This document shows positions 8,813 through 18,300 of a stretch of DNA of 64,000 nt, one piece after another. The position numbers and the translations under genes are program-made. Below the pieces are notes generated by a model. That model worked only from the letters and a program-made list of their open reading frames with translations. It ran no database searches and was not told the origin of the DNA. Each line of letters begins with the position of its first letter. The first letter of the stretch is position 1. The stretch comes from Streptomyces sp. HUAS ZL42. GTDB taxonomy: Bacteria > Actinomycetota > Actinomycetes > Streptomycetales > Streptomycetaceae. The stretch lies in contig NZ_CP160403.1 in the NCBI RefSeq assembly GCF_040782645.1, forward strand, positions 6,545,001-6,609,000, given 5' to 3'.

Positions 8813-9318
8813 GAGCCGGCCGCCGGGCGCAGCCGGAACCCCTGCACGCCACCGTCGACGGCGAGGGCGATGCCGGTGACGGAGGCCGCGGCGGGGCTCG
8901 CCAGGTAGACCACGGCCGCTGCCACCTCGTCCGCGGTGACCAGGCGGCCCAGGGGCTGGCGTGCGTCGAGGGCTGCGCGTTCCGCCTCCGGGTCGTCGGC
9001 GGCGTCCAGGAGCCGGGTCACCCAGGGTGTGTCGGCGGTGCCGGGGTTGACCGTCTCGGCGGCGTGGTCGCGGTAGTTCAGGCCGACGCAGACGATCTTG
9101 CCAGGGTGGGCGAGAGGGGCACCGATCCGCAGACCGTCCGGGTCCAGCTCGGGCAGACTCCCCGCCACGACCTCCGCCCGGGCCCGGTCGACACCGTCCG
9201 AGGCGAGGAAGGCGCCGTCGATGTCGGAGGTCACGGGGGACAGGCCGAGCAGCCGGCCGTCCTCGGTGCGGACGGCGGGACGCTCCTCGCCGGGCGCGCC
9301 GACTCGTAGAAGTTTCAC
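8809..9318 (-). pseudogene. In-frame deletion chimera: FAH-family hydrolase N-terminus joined to SDR C-terminus
   Basis: Residues 1-85 or so (KLLRVGAPGEERPAVRTEDG to CVGLNYRDHAAET) match the start of fumarylacetoacetate-hydrolase-family enzymes that cleave 2,4-diketo-3-deoxy sugar acids. From VNPGTADTPWV onward the sequence is the last 85 or so residues of a short-chain dehydrogenase (RLVTADEVAAAVVYLASPAA, then SVTGIALAVDGG). The junction near 9060 is in frame. Lost are the FAH catalytic core and, from the SDR, the TGxxxGxG nucleotide site and the YxxxK catalytic pair, so neither activity can remain. The two genes would be the last two steps of L-fucose oxidation. The GTG start at 9318 has AAGGAG 7 nt upstream and overlaps the mutarotase stop. 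Confidence 0.8.
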
Positions 9319-9659
9319 CGGGCGTCTCCTTGCGATGGGTGCAGATGCCAGATCTCGGTCAGGTCGGACCAGCTGCCCCCGGTGCCGGTGTCGGCCCAGG
9401 CCTCCTGGCAGGGGTCGGTGAGCTTCCACCAGGCCTGGGTGGTCGCGTCGGTGCCGATCGCGGCCATGTCGGCCTCGAAGTCGTCGCCGTGGTACTCGAA
9501 GTAGGCGAACAGCGTGTCCTCGCGCAGGAAGATGCTGTAGTTGCGGATGTTCGCGGCCCGCAGCGCGGCCTCGACGCCCGGCCAGACCGCGGAGTGCAGC
9601 CGCAGATACAGCTCACGGTGTTCGGGCCGCAGGCGGATCGTCTGGGCAATCCGTTTCAT
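9315..9659 (-). CDS. rhaM: L-rhamnose/L-fucose mutarotase
   Basis: A 114-residue protein of the L-rhamnose mutarotase family, which interconverts anomers of 6-deoxyhexoses. Tyr18 and His22 (LYLRLHSAVWP) occupy the same positions as the catalytic residues of E. coli RhaM. The conserved WWKLTDP segment lies near residue 77. It follows the importer permeases with a short gap and overlaps the chimeric gene by 4 nt (GTGA). In this operon it would supply the correct anomer to the fucose dehydrogenase. The family name covers both rhamnose and fucose. Confidence 0.9.
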   Translation of the reverse strand: MKRIAQTIRLRPEHRELYLRLHSAVWPGVEAALRAANIRNYSIFLREDTLFAYFEYHGDDFEADMAAIGTDATTQAWWKLTDPCQEAWADTGTGGSWSDLTEIWHLHPSQGDAR

Positions 9660-9666
9660 CTGTGCC

Positions 9667-10632
9667 TCACTCCTTGGTCGCGCCGGCGAGCATGCCGGCC
9701 ACGAGGGCGCGCTGGGAGAAGAGGAAGACGATCAGCACGGGGACGATGGTGACCAGGGTGGCCAGGGCCAGTTCGGGCCGCATGATCTGGTTGCCGGTGC
9801 CGCTGGAGGTGTTGAACAGCGGCGAGGCGGCGAGCAGGTTGTTCAGCCCCACCTGCGCCGGATACTGCGAGCTGTCGGGGAGCATCACGAACGGCAGGAA
9901 GAAGTTGTTCCAGTTGCCGACGAAGTTGAAGAACCCGACCAGGGCGATCACCGGCTTGGCCAGCGGCATCGCGACGAGACGGAAGACCTGCCACTCCGAG
10001 CAGCCGTCGATCCGCGCGGCGGACAGCAGGTCGGCGGGGACGTTGGAGGAGAAGTAGATGTAGGTCAGGTAGACCCCGAACGGGAAGAAGGAGAAGGGCA
10101 GGATCACCGACCAGATCGTGCCGTCCAGGTGCACGGCGTTCATCCCCAGGTACAGGGGAAGCACCATCGCGGCCGTCGGCATGAGCATCACGAGCATGGT
10201 GATGGTCAACAGCATCCGGCGCCCGATGAACTGAGTGAGAGCCAGCGCGTACCCGGCGGGGATCGATGTCACCAGCGTGATGGCCAGTGCGCCGAACGTG
10301 TAGAGCGCCGAGTTCTTCAGCCAGGTGAGGATGGCGCCTTCCTGGAAGGCGTGGAGATGGTGCCAGGCGTCGGCGATCGCGGTGGGGGAGCCGAAGGAGA
10401 ACGGGTTGTCCCGCACGATCTGGCCGTCGGTCTTGGTCGTGGCCAGCAGGAGCCACACCACCGGCACACAGAAGAACAGCACAGCCAGGGCCATGACGAT
10501 GAGCCAGGCCAGCCGGGCGGCCAGTGAGCGTGGGCGGCGCGTCCGGTGCATGGGCTTCCTCGGGCTGGTGCGGGCGCCGGCGGTACGGGGCGGCGGGGTT
10601 CGGCGGGCTGTGGTCGTGGGAGCCGTGGTCAT
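9667..10632 (-). CDS. Sugar ABC transporter permease (MalG type)
   Basis: A 321-residue inner-membrane permease with six predicted helices. The EAA-loop segment (DLLSAARIDGCSEWQVFRLVAMPLA) is visible near residue 220 and would contact the ATPase. The N-terminal 50 residues are proline- and arginine-rich and cytosolic. The start overlaps the upstream permease stop (ATGA). No ATPase gene is present; Streptomyces CUT1 importers usually share a distant MsiK-type ATPase. By context the importer carries L-fucose or a fucoside. Confidence 0.88.
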   Translation of the reverse strand: MTTAPTTTARRTPPPRTAGARTSPRKPMHRTRRPRSLAARLAWLIVMALAVLFFCVPVVWLLLATTKTDGQIVRDNPFSFGSPTAIADAWHHLHAFQEGAILTWLKNSALYTFGALAITLVTSIPAGYALALTQFIGRRMLLTITMLVMLMPTAAMVLPLYLGMNAVHLDGTIWSVILPFSFFPFGVYLTYIYFSSNVPADLLSAARIDGCSEWQVFRLVAMPLAKPVIALVGFFNFVGNWNNFFLPFVMLPDSSQYPAQVGLNNLLAASPLFNTSSGTGNQIMRPELALATLVTIVPVLIVFLFSQRALVAGMLAGATKE

Positions 10633-11549
10633 CGTTCGTCCCTGTCGAACAGGCCGGTACGGAAGACGACGAGCGCCGCACAGGCCAGGCCAAGGATGAG
10701 GAGGTCGACGGAGAGCGCCGCCGCGCCGTTGAAGTCGCCCGCCTGGAAGGCGTACTGGTAGGACAGCTGGTTCGGTGACCAGCTGTCGGGGATCATGCCC
10801 CAGCTGGCGAGGGAGACCAGTTGCGGCTCGACGAAGAGCTGGGTGCCGGCCGCGAAGGCCAGGATCAGCATGTACGCGATCCACTTGGTGATCATGGGGA
10901 TCTGGATGCGCAGGGCGATCTGGAGCGTGCTGGCGCCGTCGATGCGGGCGGCCTCCAGGATTTCGTCCGGGATGCTGTTGAGCGCGCCGTACATGACCAC
11001 GATCCAGCCGCCGGCCCCGGTCCAGAAGGCGATGACGGTGAAGAGAACCGGCAGGTGGCCGGGGGCGTTGACCTGGGCGAGGGTGTTCCAGCCGAAGCCC
11101 TTGAGCAGCCAGCCGACGGGACTGGCGGCCGGGTCGAGGAGGATCAGGAAGAGCAGTACGCTCGCCACCCCGGCGAGGGCACCCGGCAGGTAGAAGAGGA
11201 ACCTCAGGGTGGTGGAGGCCCTGCGCATGCGGCCGTGCAGCATCAGGGAGAGCAGCACCACCAGGATCATCAGGCTGGCCAGCCAGATCACCAGGTACAG
11301 GCCGATGTGGAGGAAGGCCGGCCCGAAGCGGTAGTCGGTGAACGTCCGGGTGAAGTTGCCGATCCCGACGAGCTGGTTGCGGGAGTTGGACACTGCCAGC
11401 CACACCGCGTAACCGGTGGGCAGGACGCCGAAGGCGAGCAGGAGGAGGACGTAGCCGGAGACGAAGACGTAACCGGCGCGTCCGACCGGGTTGCGGGCCG
11501 AGCGGCCGCCGCGGCGGCCGCTCCGCTCCGTTGCGAGGTGGGTGGTCAT
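10629..11549 (-). CDS. Sugar ABC transporter permease (MalF type)
   Basis: A 306-residue permease of the CUT1 family, partner of the following permease. It has six predicted helices and an EAA motif (EAARIDGASTLQIALRIQIPMI) near residue 205. A GGRSARNPVGRAGYVFV segment precedes helix 1. It begins 13 nt after the binding-protein stop and ends in a 4-nt overlap with the second permease. Confidence 0.88.
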   Translation of the reverse strand: MTTHLATERSGRRGGRSARNPVGRAGYVFVSGYVLLLLAFGVLPTGYAVWLAVSNSRNQLVGIGNFTRTFTDYRFGPAFLHIGLYLVIWLASLMILVVLLSLMLHGRMRRASTTLRFLFYLPGALAGVASVLLFLILLDPAASPVGWLLKGFGWNTLAQVNAPGHLPVLFTVIAFWTGAGGWIVVMYGALNSIPDEILEAARIDGASTLQIALRIQIPMITKWIAYMLILAFAAGTQLFVEPQLVSLASWGMIPDSWSPNQLSYQYAFQAGDFNGAAALSVDLLILGLACAALVVFRTGLFDRDER

Positions 11550-11561
11550 CGGTCCGCTTCG

Positions 11562-12929
11562 CTAGTTGACGGTGTATCCGAGGGATTTGGCCTTGTCGGT
11601 GATGGCCGTCTGCCAGGTGCCCAGGGTGTCGGTGAGGGTCTTGCCCGAGTTCAGGGCCGGGACCACGGTGGAGGAGTAGATCGCTTCCTGGCTGTACTGG
11701 GTGGCGGACCAGCCGGGCCAGATGAGTTCCGCCGCCTCCTGGAAGACCGGGCCGACGTCCTGGGCGAAGTAGCCGGTCTTCTTCTGGCCGGCGAGCCAGG
11801 CGACGGCTGCCTCCTTGTACGCGGGGTACGTGCCCGCGGTGGCCTGGTACTCGTTGGAGGTCGTCATCCAGGTGACCAGGTCGGCGGACGCCTTGAGGTT
11901 CTTGCTGTGGGAGGAGACGAACCACAGCCCGCCGCCGACGTTGCCGGTGTAGTTCTTGGCGTCGCCCTCGAACTTCAGCGGCGAGGCGGCGGCGATCTGC
12001 CCCTTGGGGATCTTGAAGGTGGAGTTGAAGAGCACCTGGCCGTACCAGGAAGGGCCGGGGAGCATGAGGACCTTGCTCGCCTGGTTCTTGACGAAGCCGG
12101 CGCTGAAGACGGTGTCCTTGGACACCGAGCCCTTGGCGATCAGGCTGTCGAGCAGCTTGGCCATCCGGGTGCACTTGGCGTCCTGCAGGTCGACCTTGAC
12201 CTTCTTGGCGTCGGTCACTGTGCCGGCAGGGCACTGGCTCGCCCAGAAGTACACCTCGGGACTCCATGCGTCCCCGGCGGTTCCGACCAGGTAACCGGGG
12301 TGCTCCTCGGCGACCTTCTTGCCGAGTGCCTCGTACTCCTCCCAGGTGGTCGGCACGGAGTAGCCGAACTTCTTCATGAGCGCCTTGTTGTACCAGAGCA
12401 CGTTCTGCGCCAGGTCGTTGCGCAGGCAGTAGGTGGTGCCGTTGAAGGTGCAGGGGCCCAGCGAGCCGTGCGCGAAGCCCTTCAGCGTGGACTCGGGGAT
12501 CAGGCCCTTGTCGACGGGCGCCGCATAGGGGGTCTTGCCCTGGGAGGCCCAGGTGCCGTCGTTGACGTTGGCGCTGAAGGCGACGTCGGGCCAGCCGCTT
12601 CCGGTCCGGTCGAACAGCTGGACCTTGGTTTGCAGGTCATTGGCGCCGTTGGCGTCTCCGCTGTACGTGACGATCTTGATCTTCACGTCCGGGTGTGCCT
12701 TCTGATAGGCCTGCACGCCGGGGACTCGGGCGGCGTCCGCCCAGACCGTGATCTGGCTTCCTTCCTCCTGCTTCACAGGCTTGAAGGTCGCGGGGGAGGA
12801 GGACGTCCCGGCGGCTGCGGGATCCGCGCTGCCGCAGGCGGCGAGCGCGAGAAGGGAGACGGCGCCCAGGGCCGCACCGGCAACGCGTCTGACCTGGCGG
12901 CGGGAGGTGACGGGAACGTCGTTGTTCAT
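11562..12929 (-). CDS. Sugar ABC transporter substrate-binding lipoprotein
   Basis: A 455-residue extracellular binding protein. The signal peptide ends in a lipobox (LLALAACGS), so it is anchored at the outer face of the membrane. The body is a family 1 solute-binding protein (ITVWADAARVPGVQAYQKAHP, LWYNKALMKKFGYSVPTTWEEYEAL, WPGWSATQYSQEA). The start at 12929 (MNNDVPV) is favoured because GAGG lies 6-7 nt upstream; ATG 12941 is the alternative. As the first transporter gene of the fucose operon it sets specificity, which is inferred from its neighbours. Confidence 0.87.
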   Translation of the reverse strand: MNNDVPVTSRRQVRRVAGAALGAVSLLALAACGSADPAAAGTSSSPATFKPVKQEEGSQITVWADAARVPGVQAYQKAHPDVKIKIVTYSGDANGANDLQTKVQLFDRTGSGWPDVAFSANVNDGTWASQGKTPYAAPVDKGLIPESTLKGFAHGSLGPCTFNGTTYCLRNDLAQNVLWYNKALMKKFGYSVPTTWEEYEALGKKVAEEHPGYLVGTAGDAWSPEVYFWASQCPAGTVTDAKKVKVDLQDAKCTRMAKLLDSLIAKGSVSKDTVFSAGFVKNQASKVLMLPGPSWYGQVLFNSTFKIPKGQIAAASPLKFEGDAKNYTGNVGGGLWFVSSHSKNLKASADLVTWMTTSNEYQATAGTYPAYKEAAVAWLAGQKKTGYFAQDVGPVFQEAAELIWPGWSATQYSQEAIYSSTVVPALNSGKTLTDTLGTWQTAITDKAKSLGYTVN

Positions 12930-13077
12930 GACTGACCTCATGTCTGCGTTCTGCGGGGATCCGCGGGATGTCGGCGCAAGCACCGGAGAGGGTGAGGGGA
13001 GGTGTGGAGGGATCAGGTACCGAAGGCGTGGAGGGTCGGGTACGGGGCGATCGTGAGAGTGGGGTGGACTGGGCGGA

Positions 13078-14193
13078 TCAGGCCTTCGGCGGCGTCAAGG
13101 TCTCCTTGTCGACAAACCGCTGAAGGACGGGGGGGTAGTCCAGGCCGGCGGGCAGAGCCACGCCGGGCCCGGTGGGGGCGTGGACGAGTCCTTGGGCGTC
13201 GATGCCGCTCTCGCGGCTGATGGGATTGCCCATGACCAGGGACTCGTAGTAGGTGGTGTTCGAGATGGCCATGCACAGGTGTCGGTTGGGGATCTCCGGC
13301 CCGTGCACCTCGGCGCGCAGCCGGTAGGCGTCGGCGAGGTGGGCGGTGCGCATGGCGCCGGTGAAGCCGCCGCGCAGTTGGGTGGAGGCGCGGACGCCGA
13401 AGGTGGCGGCGCCGGCCTGGATGAAGTCGGCCGAGTTCATGTGGGCCCCGTCGGAGGTCTCGGCCACCAGCAGGGGTACCGCCACCGCGTCGGAGAGGCG
13501 CTTGTACGCGGTGATGCTGAACTCCCGGATCGGCTCCTCGTACCAGAGGTAATCCGCGTCGGACAAGGCGTGTCCGAGGTAGATCGCGTCGGGGAGGTCG
13601 AATCCGGCGGACCCGTCGAACATCAGGGGGATCGCGTCCCCCACGTGTTCCCGCAGGGCCACCGACAGCCTGGCGTCGCGGCGTGCGTCGCCCCAGGCGT
13701 GCAGCTTGATGGCAGGGTATCCGAGCTCCAGGGCCTGGTCGGCGATGTCCAGGTACGCCTCCACCGAGGAGTAGGTGACGGTCGAGGCGTAGGCGGGGAT
13801 CGAGGTGCGGAAACCGCCCAGCATCTGCCAGGTGGGCCGGTCCGCGAGCCTGCCGGCCAGGTCCCACAGCGCGGTGTCGACGAGGCCGAGCAGGTAGAGG
13901 GGCAGCTCCTCGGTGCGGTCCAGCTCCCACATGCGATGCCACAGCCATTCCCGCTGCAGCGGGTCCTGGCCCACGAGCTCCTTGCGCAGGAAGCGGTCCA
14001 GCAGGTCCGCCAGGATGACGGCGCTGCCCCGGCGGGGGGCCATCGCGACGCCCTCGGCCCCTTCGTCGGTGCAGATCCGCAGCACCGCGGCCTCGCCGTC
14101 CGGCGGGCTGCCCAGCAACCCGTCACGCCAGACGAACGGCGGACTGGCGCCCGGAATCCGGACCGGATAGCTCTCCACATCGGCAATGCGCAC
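13078..14193 (-). CDS. Enolase-superfamily sugar acid dehydratase (L-fuconate dehydratase candidate)
   Basis: A 371-residue mandelate racemase/muconate lactonising enzyme-type protein. Metal-binding acids appear as DGSAGFD, YEEPIRE and VAETSDG. The general-acid/base positions are KLH after the second strand (AIKLHAWGDARRD) and VHGPE late in the barrel. The GTG start at 14193 has AAGGGG 8 nt upstream. It is the first gene of the leftward fucose operon, separated by 148 nt from the binding protein. The operon content (mutarotase, dehydrogenase, lactonase) points to dehydration of L-fuconate, but another 6-deoxy sugar acid such as rhamnonate is possible. Reading the active site as KxH rather than KxK supports an acid-sugar dehydratase. 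Confidence 0.75.
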   Translation of the reverse strand: MRIADVESYPVRIPGASPPFVWRDGLLGSPPDGEAAVLRICTDEGAEGVAMAPRRGSAVILADLLDRFLRKELVGQDPLQREWLWHRMWELDRTEELPLYLLGLVDTALWDLAGRLADRPTWQMLGGFRTSIPAYASTVTYSSVEAYLDIADQALELGYPAIKLHAWGDARRDARLSVALREHVGDAIPLMFDGSAGFDLPDAIYLGHALSDADYLWYEEPIREFSITAYKRLSDAVAVPLLVAETSDGAHMNSADFIQAGAATFGVRASTQLRGGFTGAMRTAHLADAYRLRAEVHGPEIPNRHLCMAISNTTYYESLVMGNPISRESGIDAQGLVHAPTGPGVALPAGLDYPPVLQRFVDKETLTPPKA

Positions 14194-14235
14194 GGTCGTT
14201 ACCCCTTGCAGTGGCAGCTACTGCTGCGAAATTTT

Positions 14236-14269
14236 CGTGTAACGTAAGTCGTCATACGAATGCTGTCAA
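14236..14269 (-). promoter_or_regulatory. Promoter/operator of the fucose operon (GntR site)
   Basis: Read on the minus strand, TTGACA (14269-14264) is a -35 box and TACGTT, 17 nt further on, is a fair -10 box. Between them lies TCGTATGACGA (14249-14259), a perfect T-CGT-ATG-ACG-A inverted repeat. It fits the TNGTNNNACNA consensus of FadR-type GntR repressors. A nearly identical 31-nt block recurs at 15180 before the secreted beta-helix gene. The site is beside the GntR gene itself. Confidence 0.75.
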
Positions 14270-14319
14270 GGTGTGCGGAGCGTAGAATCAGCGATCGTCC
14301 ACACCGGTGAGGGGGCCCT

Positions 14320-15084
14320 ATGGCGAAGAGCGGTCGAAGCGGCGTCGAGGATCCGTCGGCCCTGAAACCCTGGCCCAGGCGCCCGGCGCGGCTGGCCCAT
14401 GCCGTGGTGGAGTCCCTCACCGACAGCATCGTCTCGGGTGCCATCCCTCCCGGCTCCACCTTGCCGGTCGAACCCGAACTGTGCGAGACGTTCGGCGTCA
14501 GCCGCATCACGATCCGTGAGGCGGTCAAGTCGCTGGAGGCCAAGGGGCTGGTTCGGGCCCGGCAGGGTTCCGGCACCACGGTCACACAGTCCGAGGAGTG
14601 GAATCTCCTGGATCCTGTCGTGCTGGCGGCCACCGTCCAGCACGACGACGAACTCGTCGTGCTGGACCAGCTTGTCGGCGTGCGTTCGGCTCTTGAGGCG
14701 CAGATGGCGGCCCAGGCCGCCGAGCTCGCCACCGATGACGATCTCCGGGAGGTCGAGAGGCTGCTCGGCCGCCTCGACGAGGAGATCGCCACTCCCGCCC
14801 GGTTCGTCGAGACCGATGTGCTCTTCCATGACCGGATCATGCAGGCGTCCCGGAACAGGCTGGGTCGTTCCATCATCCGGACCGTCCACACCCAGGCCCG
14901 CAGTACGTTCCTGTACACCGGCACTCCTGACGGCCACGCCTGCGAGCTGGCGAACGCCGAGCACCGCCGGATCGCCGAGCGGCTTCTGGCCCGCGATCCC
15001 CAGGGCGCAGCGCAGGCCATGACGGCCCATATCGAAGCGGCCTGGAGCCGCCGCCGTATCCCGCACCCCGGTCTCACCGGTTGA
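14320..15084 (+). CDS. FadR-type GntR regulator of the fucose locus
   Basis: A 254-residue repressor. The winged helix (LAHAVVESLTDSIVSGAIPPG ... FGVSRITIREAVKSLEAKGLV) spans residues 25-90. A C-terminal all-helical FCD effector domain has the metal/ligand residues seen in FVETDVLFHDRIMQAS and the closing histidines (EHRRIAERL, MTAHIEAAW). It is divergent from the enolase gene, with the operator in between, and is followed by a strong terminator. The likely effector is a pathway sugar acid. The same operator before the beta-helix gene makes it the probable master switch of uptake, catabolism and secretion. Confidence 0.88.
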   Translation: MAKSGRSGVEDPSALKPWPRRPARLAHAVVESLTDSIVSGAIPPGSTLPVEPELCETFGVSRITIREAVKSLEAKGLVRARQGSGTTVTQSEEWNLLDPVVLAATVQHDDELVVLDQLVGVRSALEAQMAAQAAELATDDDLREVERLLGRLDEEIATPARFVETDVLFHDRIMQASRNRLGRSIIRTVHTQARSTFLYTGTPDGHACELANAEHRRIAERLLARDPQGAAQAMTAHIEAAWSRRRIPHPGLTG

Positions 15085-15111
15085 GCGCATCCCGGCCCTT
15101 GCGTGCGCCGG

Positions 15112-15145
15112 AACCCGCCCCCGAGCTGTCAGCCGGGGGCGGGTT
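15112..15145 (+). terminator. Rho-independent terminator after the GntR gene
   Basis: A 12-bp stem (AACCCGCCCCCG pairing with CGGGGGCGGGTT) with a 10-nt loop is followed by TCTTT. It insulates the next promoter from the regulator gene. Confidence 0.9.
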
Positions 15146-15179
15146 TCTTTCGTGGTGCAGTCTATTTCTGCGCCCTGTA

Positions 15180-15212
15180 TTGACAGCATACGTATGACGA
15201 CTAACGTTACGT
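15180..15212 (+). promoter_or_regulatory. Promoter/operator copy upstream of the secreted GH141-like gene
   Basis: TTGACA (15180-15185) and TAACGT, 16 nt downstream, form a good vegetative promoter. ACGTATGACGA (15190-15200) matches the GntR site at 14249-14259 at 10 of 11 positions. The first 31 nt of the block agree with the fucose operon promoter at 29 positions, a clear sign of shared control. Confidence 0.75.
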
Positions 15213-15305
15213 CGCCGTATCACCTCCGCAATCGCCGCAGGGCCGTATCCCCCTGAGTGGGAGGACGCCCCGCGCGTGCCCTCTCGCACCTTCGGAAGGT
15301 CTCAG

Positions 15306-18300
15306 ATGCGCCCAACCCGCTCCCGCGCCGCGCTGCGTGACCGGCTCAGACCATGTCTGGCCGCACTCGCGCTCCTCACCGCCTCTGCCGGGGCCGTCGT
15401 CGCGCAGGCCGTGCCCGCGTCCGCCGCCACTTCCGCGACGCTCCATGTGTCCCCCAACGGCACCGGTACGGCCTGCTCGACCAGCCAGCCGTGCTCCCTC
15501 ACCCAGGCCAAGACCAACGTCCGGGCCATGAACAACTCCATGACGGGGGACATCGTCGTGGAGGTCGCCGACGGCACGTACCGGCTGACGGCCCCCCTCA
15601 CCTTCACCGCGGCGGACTCCGGCACCGGCGGTTACTCGGTGGTCTGGAAGGCCGCGCTGGGCGCCCGTCCGGTCATCACCGGCGCGCAGCGGGCCACGGG
15701 CTGGACGCTGCACGACTCGGCGAAGAACATCTGGCAGGCCGGCGTCGGGACCGGGTTCGACACCCGGCAGCTGTACGTCGACGGCGTCCTGGCGACCAGG
15801 GCCCGCTCCTCGATCAGCCGCGCCGACCTGACCGCGACCACCAGCGGCTACACCTTCACCAACACCGCGCTGAACTACCTCAACAACCTGGCCACTCCGA
15901 GCCGCACCGAGATCCACGGCATCGGATCCTTCACCGACCGCTACGCCCCGGTGTCCGGCATCAGCAACGGCACCATCACCATGGAGCAGCCGGCCTGGGA
16001 CGACAACACCTTTGGCTACGACACCCTGACCAAGCCCTTCCGGTCGGCAGCGCTCTACATCGAGAACGCCTACGAACTCCTCGACGCGGCCGGCGAGTGG
16101 TACCTCGACACGAGCTCCGGCACCCTGTACTACAAGCCGCTCGCGGGGCAGAACATGAGCACCGCGGACGTCGAGGTGCCGAAGCTGGAGTCGCTCGTCG
16201 ACGTCGGGGGGAGCTATGCCTCTCCCGCCACCCACATCACGTTCTCAGGGCTGCAGTTCTCGGGCACCAGCTGGCTGGGCCCCAGCACTCACGGCTACGC
16301 CAGCCAGCAGACCGGCGCGTACCTCACCGGTACCTGGGACCGTCCCTCCGACGCGCTGACCTCCTGCCAGGGCGGCTGCCCGCTCTTCGAGGCGACCCGC
16401 CCTCACTGGGACCAGATGCCGGCCGCCGTCCAGGTGTCGGCCGCCGACCACATCACCTTCACCGGCAACCGGTTCACGCAACTCGGGCAGGTGGGCCTCG
16501 GCATCGGCCAGGACGCCAACGCCCACGCCACCGGGGTCGGCCTCGGTGCCGACACCGTCACCGCCACCGGCAACGTCTTCACCCAGGACGCGGGCGGAGG
16601 CATCGTCGTCGGCGGGCTCCAGGCGGACGCGCATCACCCCAGTGACAGCCGGATGACCAACAAGAACATCACGCTGAGCAACAACCTCATCCACGACGTG
16701 GCGATCGACTACCGGGACATGTCGGCCATCCTGGCCACCTACGTCAACGGCGCGACCATCTCGCACAACGAGGTGTACAACCTGCCCTACTCGGGGCTGA
16801 CCATCGGTTACGGCTGGGGCGTCAACGACCCGGGCGGCAGCCAGGACTACGTGAACCGCGGTCTGTACGACTACCAGCCCGTCTATACGACCCCCACCAC
16901 CGCCGCGAACAACCACATCACCGACAACTACCTGCACGACATCATGCAGCAGATGAACGACGGCGGTTGTCTGTACACCCTGTCGGCGTCGCCGGGCAGC
17001 ACCTTCGAACGCAACTACTGCCACAGCAACAACAACTACTACGGCTTCTACCACGACGAGGGATCCAGGAACTTCACGGACACCAACAACGTCTTCCGCA
17101 ACGTGGGCCGGTGGGCCCACCAGAACGGCAGCTCCACCAACAACACCGGTGCCCTCACCCTCCAGGACAACTGGTCGACCACGCCCTCGACCAACGTCTT
17201 CGACGGTGGCCGCGGCGATGTGGTGAGCGGCACGGTGGTGGTCTCCGACGGCAACTGGCCCTCCGGCGCCCGCACGGTCATGGACAACGCGGGCATCCAG
17301 CCCCAGTACCGGCCCCTGACCACGGACCCTGTCACGGCCCCCTACAGCAGCTATTCCTCCACTCCCGCCTTGACCGGCCAGAGCGGCGGTAGCTTCACCG
17401 TCACCGACGCGGGAGCCGACATCTGGGGTGCCGGCGGACAGCACGACGACGCCTACGGCACCGCCTACCTGGCGAACTCCGCTGTCGCCGGCACCTCGGT
17501 GATCGCGCGGGTCGACAACATCGACAACACCAACGGCTGGGCCAAGGCGGGCGTCGTCCTGCGCAACAGCCTCACCGGCAACGGCTCTTCCCCGGGATAC
17601 GTGGTCGCCGCGGCGACCCCGAGCCACGGCGTGTGCTTCCAGTGGGACTCCACCGCGGACGGCTACCTGGACCAGTTGTCGTGTACGTCCTCGACGGTCA
17701 AGGCGCCGGTGTGGGTGCGGCTCACCCGCACGGCCACCCAGGTGTCCGCCTTCTATTCCACCGACGGATCCAGCTTCACGCAGATCGGCTCGGCGGTCAC
17801 CCTGCCGTCCATGGCCGCCACTCAGGACGCCGGTGTCATCCACAGCGCCCACAGCACCACCGTCGGCAGCGCGGCCTTCAGCAACCTGCGGATCGTCACC
17901 TCGCCCTTCAAGGCCTACGGCTCCATCCCGGCCGCGGTGGGCCAGAGCCAGGGAGTGACCTCCCTGACCAACGCGGGCATCGACGTATGGGCCACGAGCG
18001 CGCTGCACGACGACGACTACTCCGCGGCCTACCAGTCGGGCGTGGCGGGAACGTCGTCGACCGTCACCGTCCATGTCGACAGCCAGGACAACACCAATGC
18101 CTGGGGCAAGGCCGGCCTGATGCTGCGCAACGACATCACCGGCACCGGCTCCTCCACCGGATACGTCGTCCTCGTCGCCACGCCGGGCAAGGGCATCACG
18201 TTGTCGTCGGACTCCGACAGTGACGGCTACCTCGACTCCAACACCACCAAGACCGGCACTGCCGCCATCGCCCCGGTCTGGCTCCGCCTGGTCAGGAACG

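Noticed and set aside
15276-15305. GTG start 30 nt upstream of the beta-helix gene
   Set aside because: The ATG at 15306 has the better ribosome site and gives a normal signal peptide.
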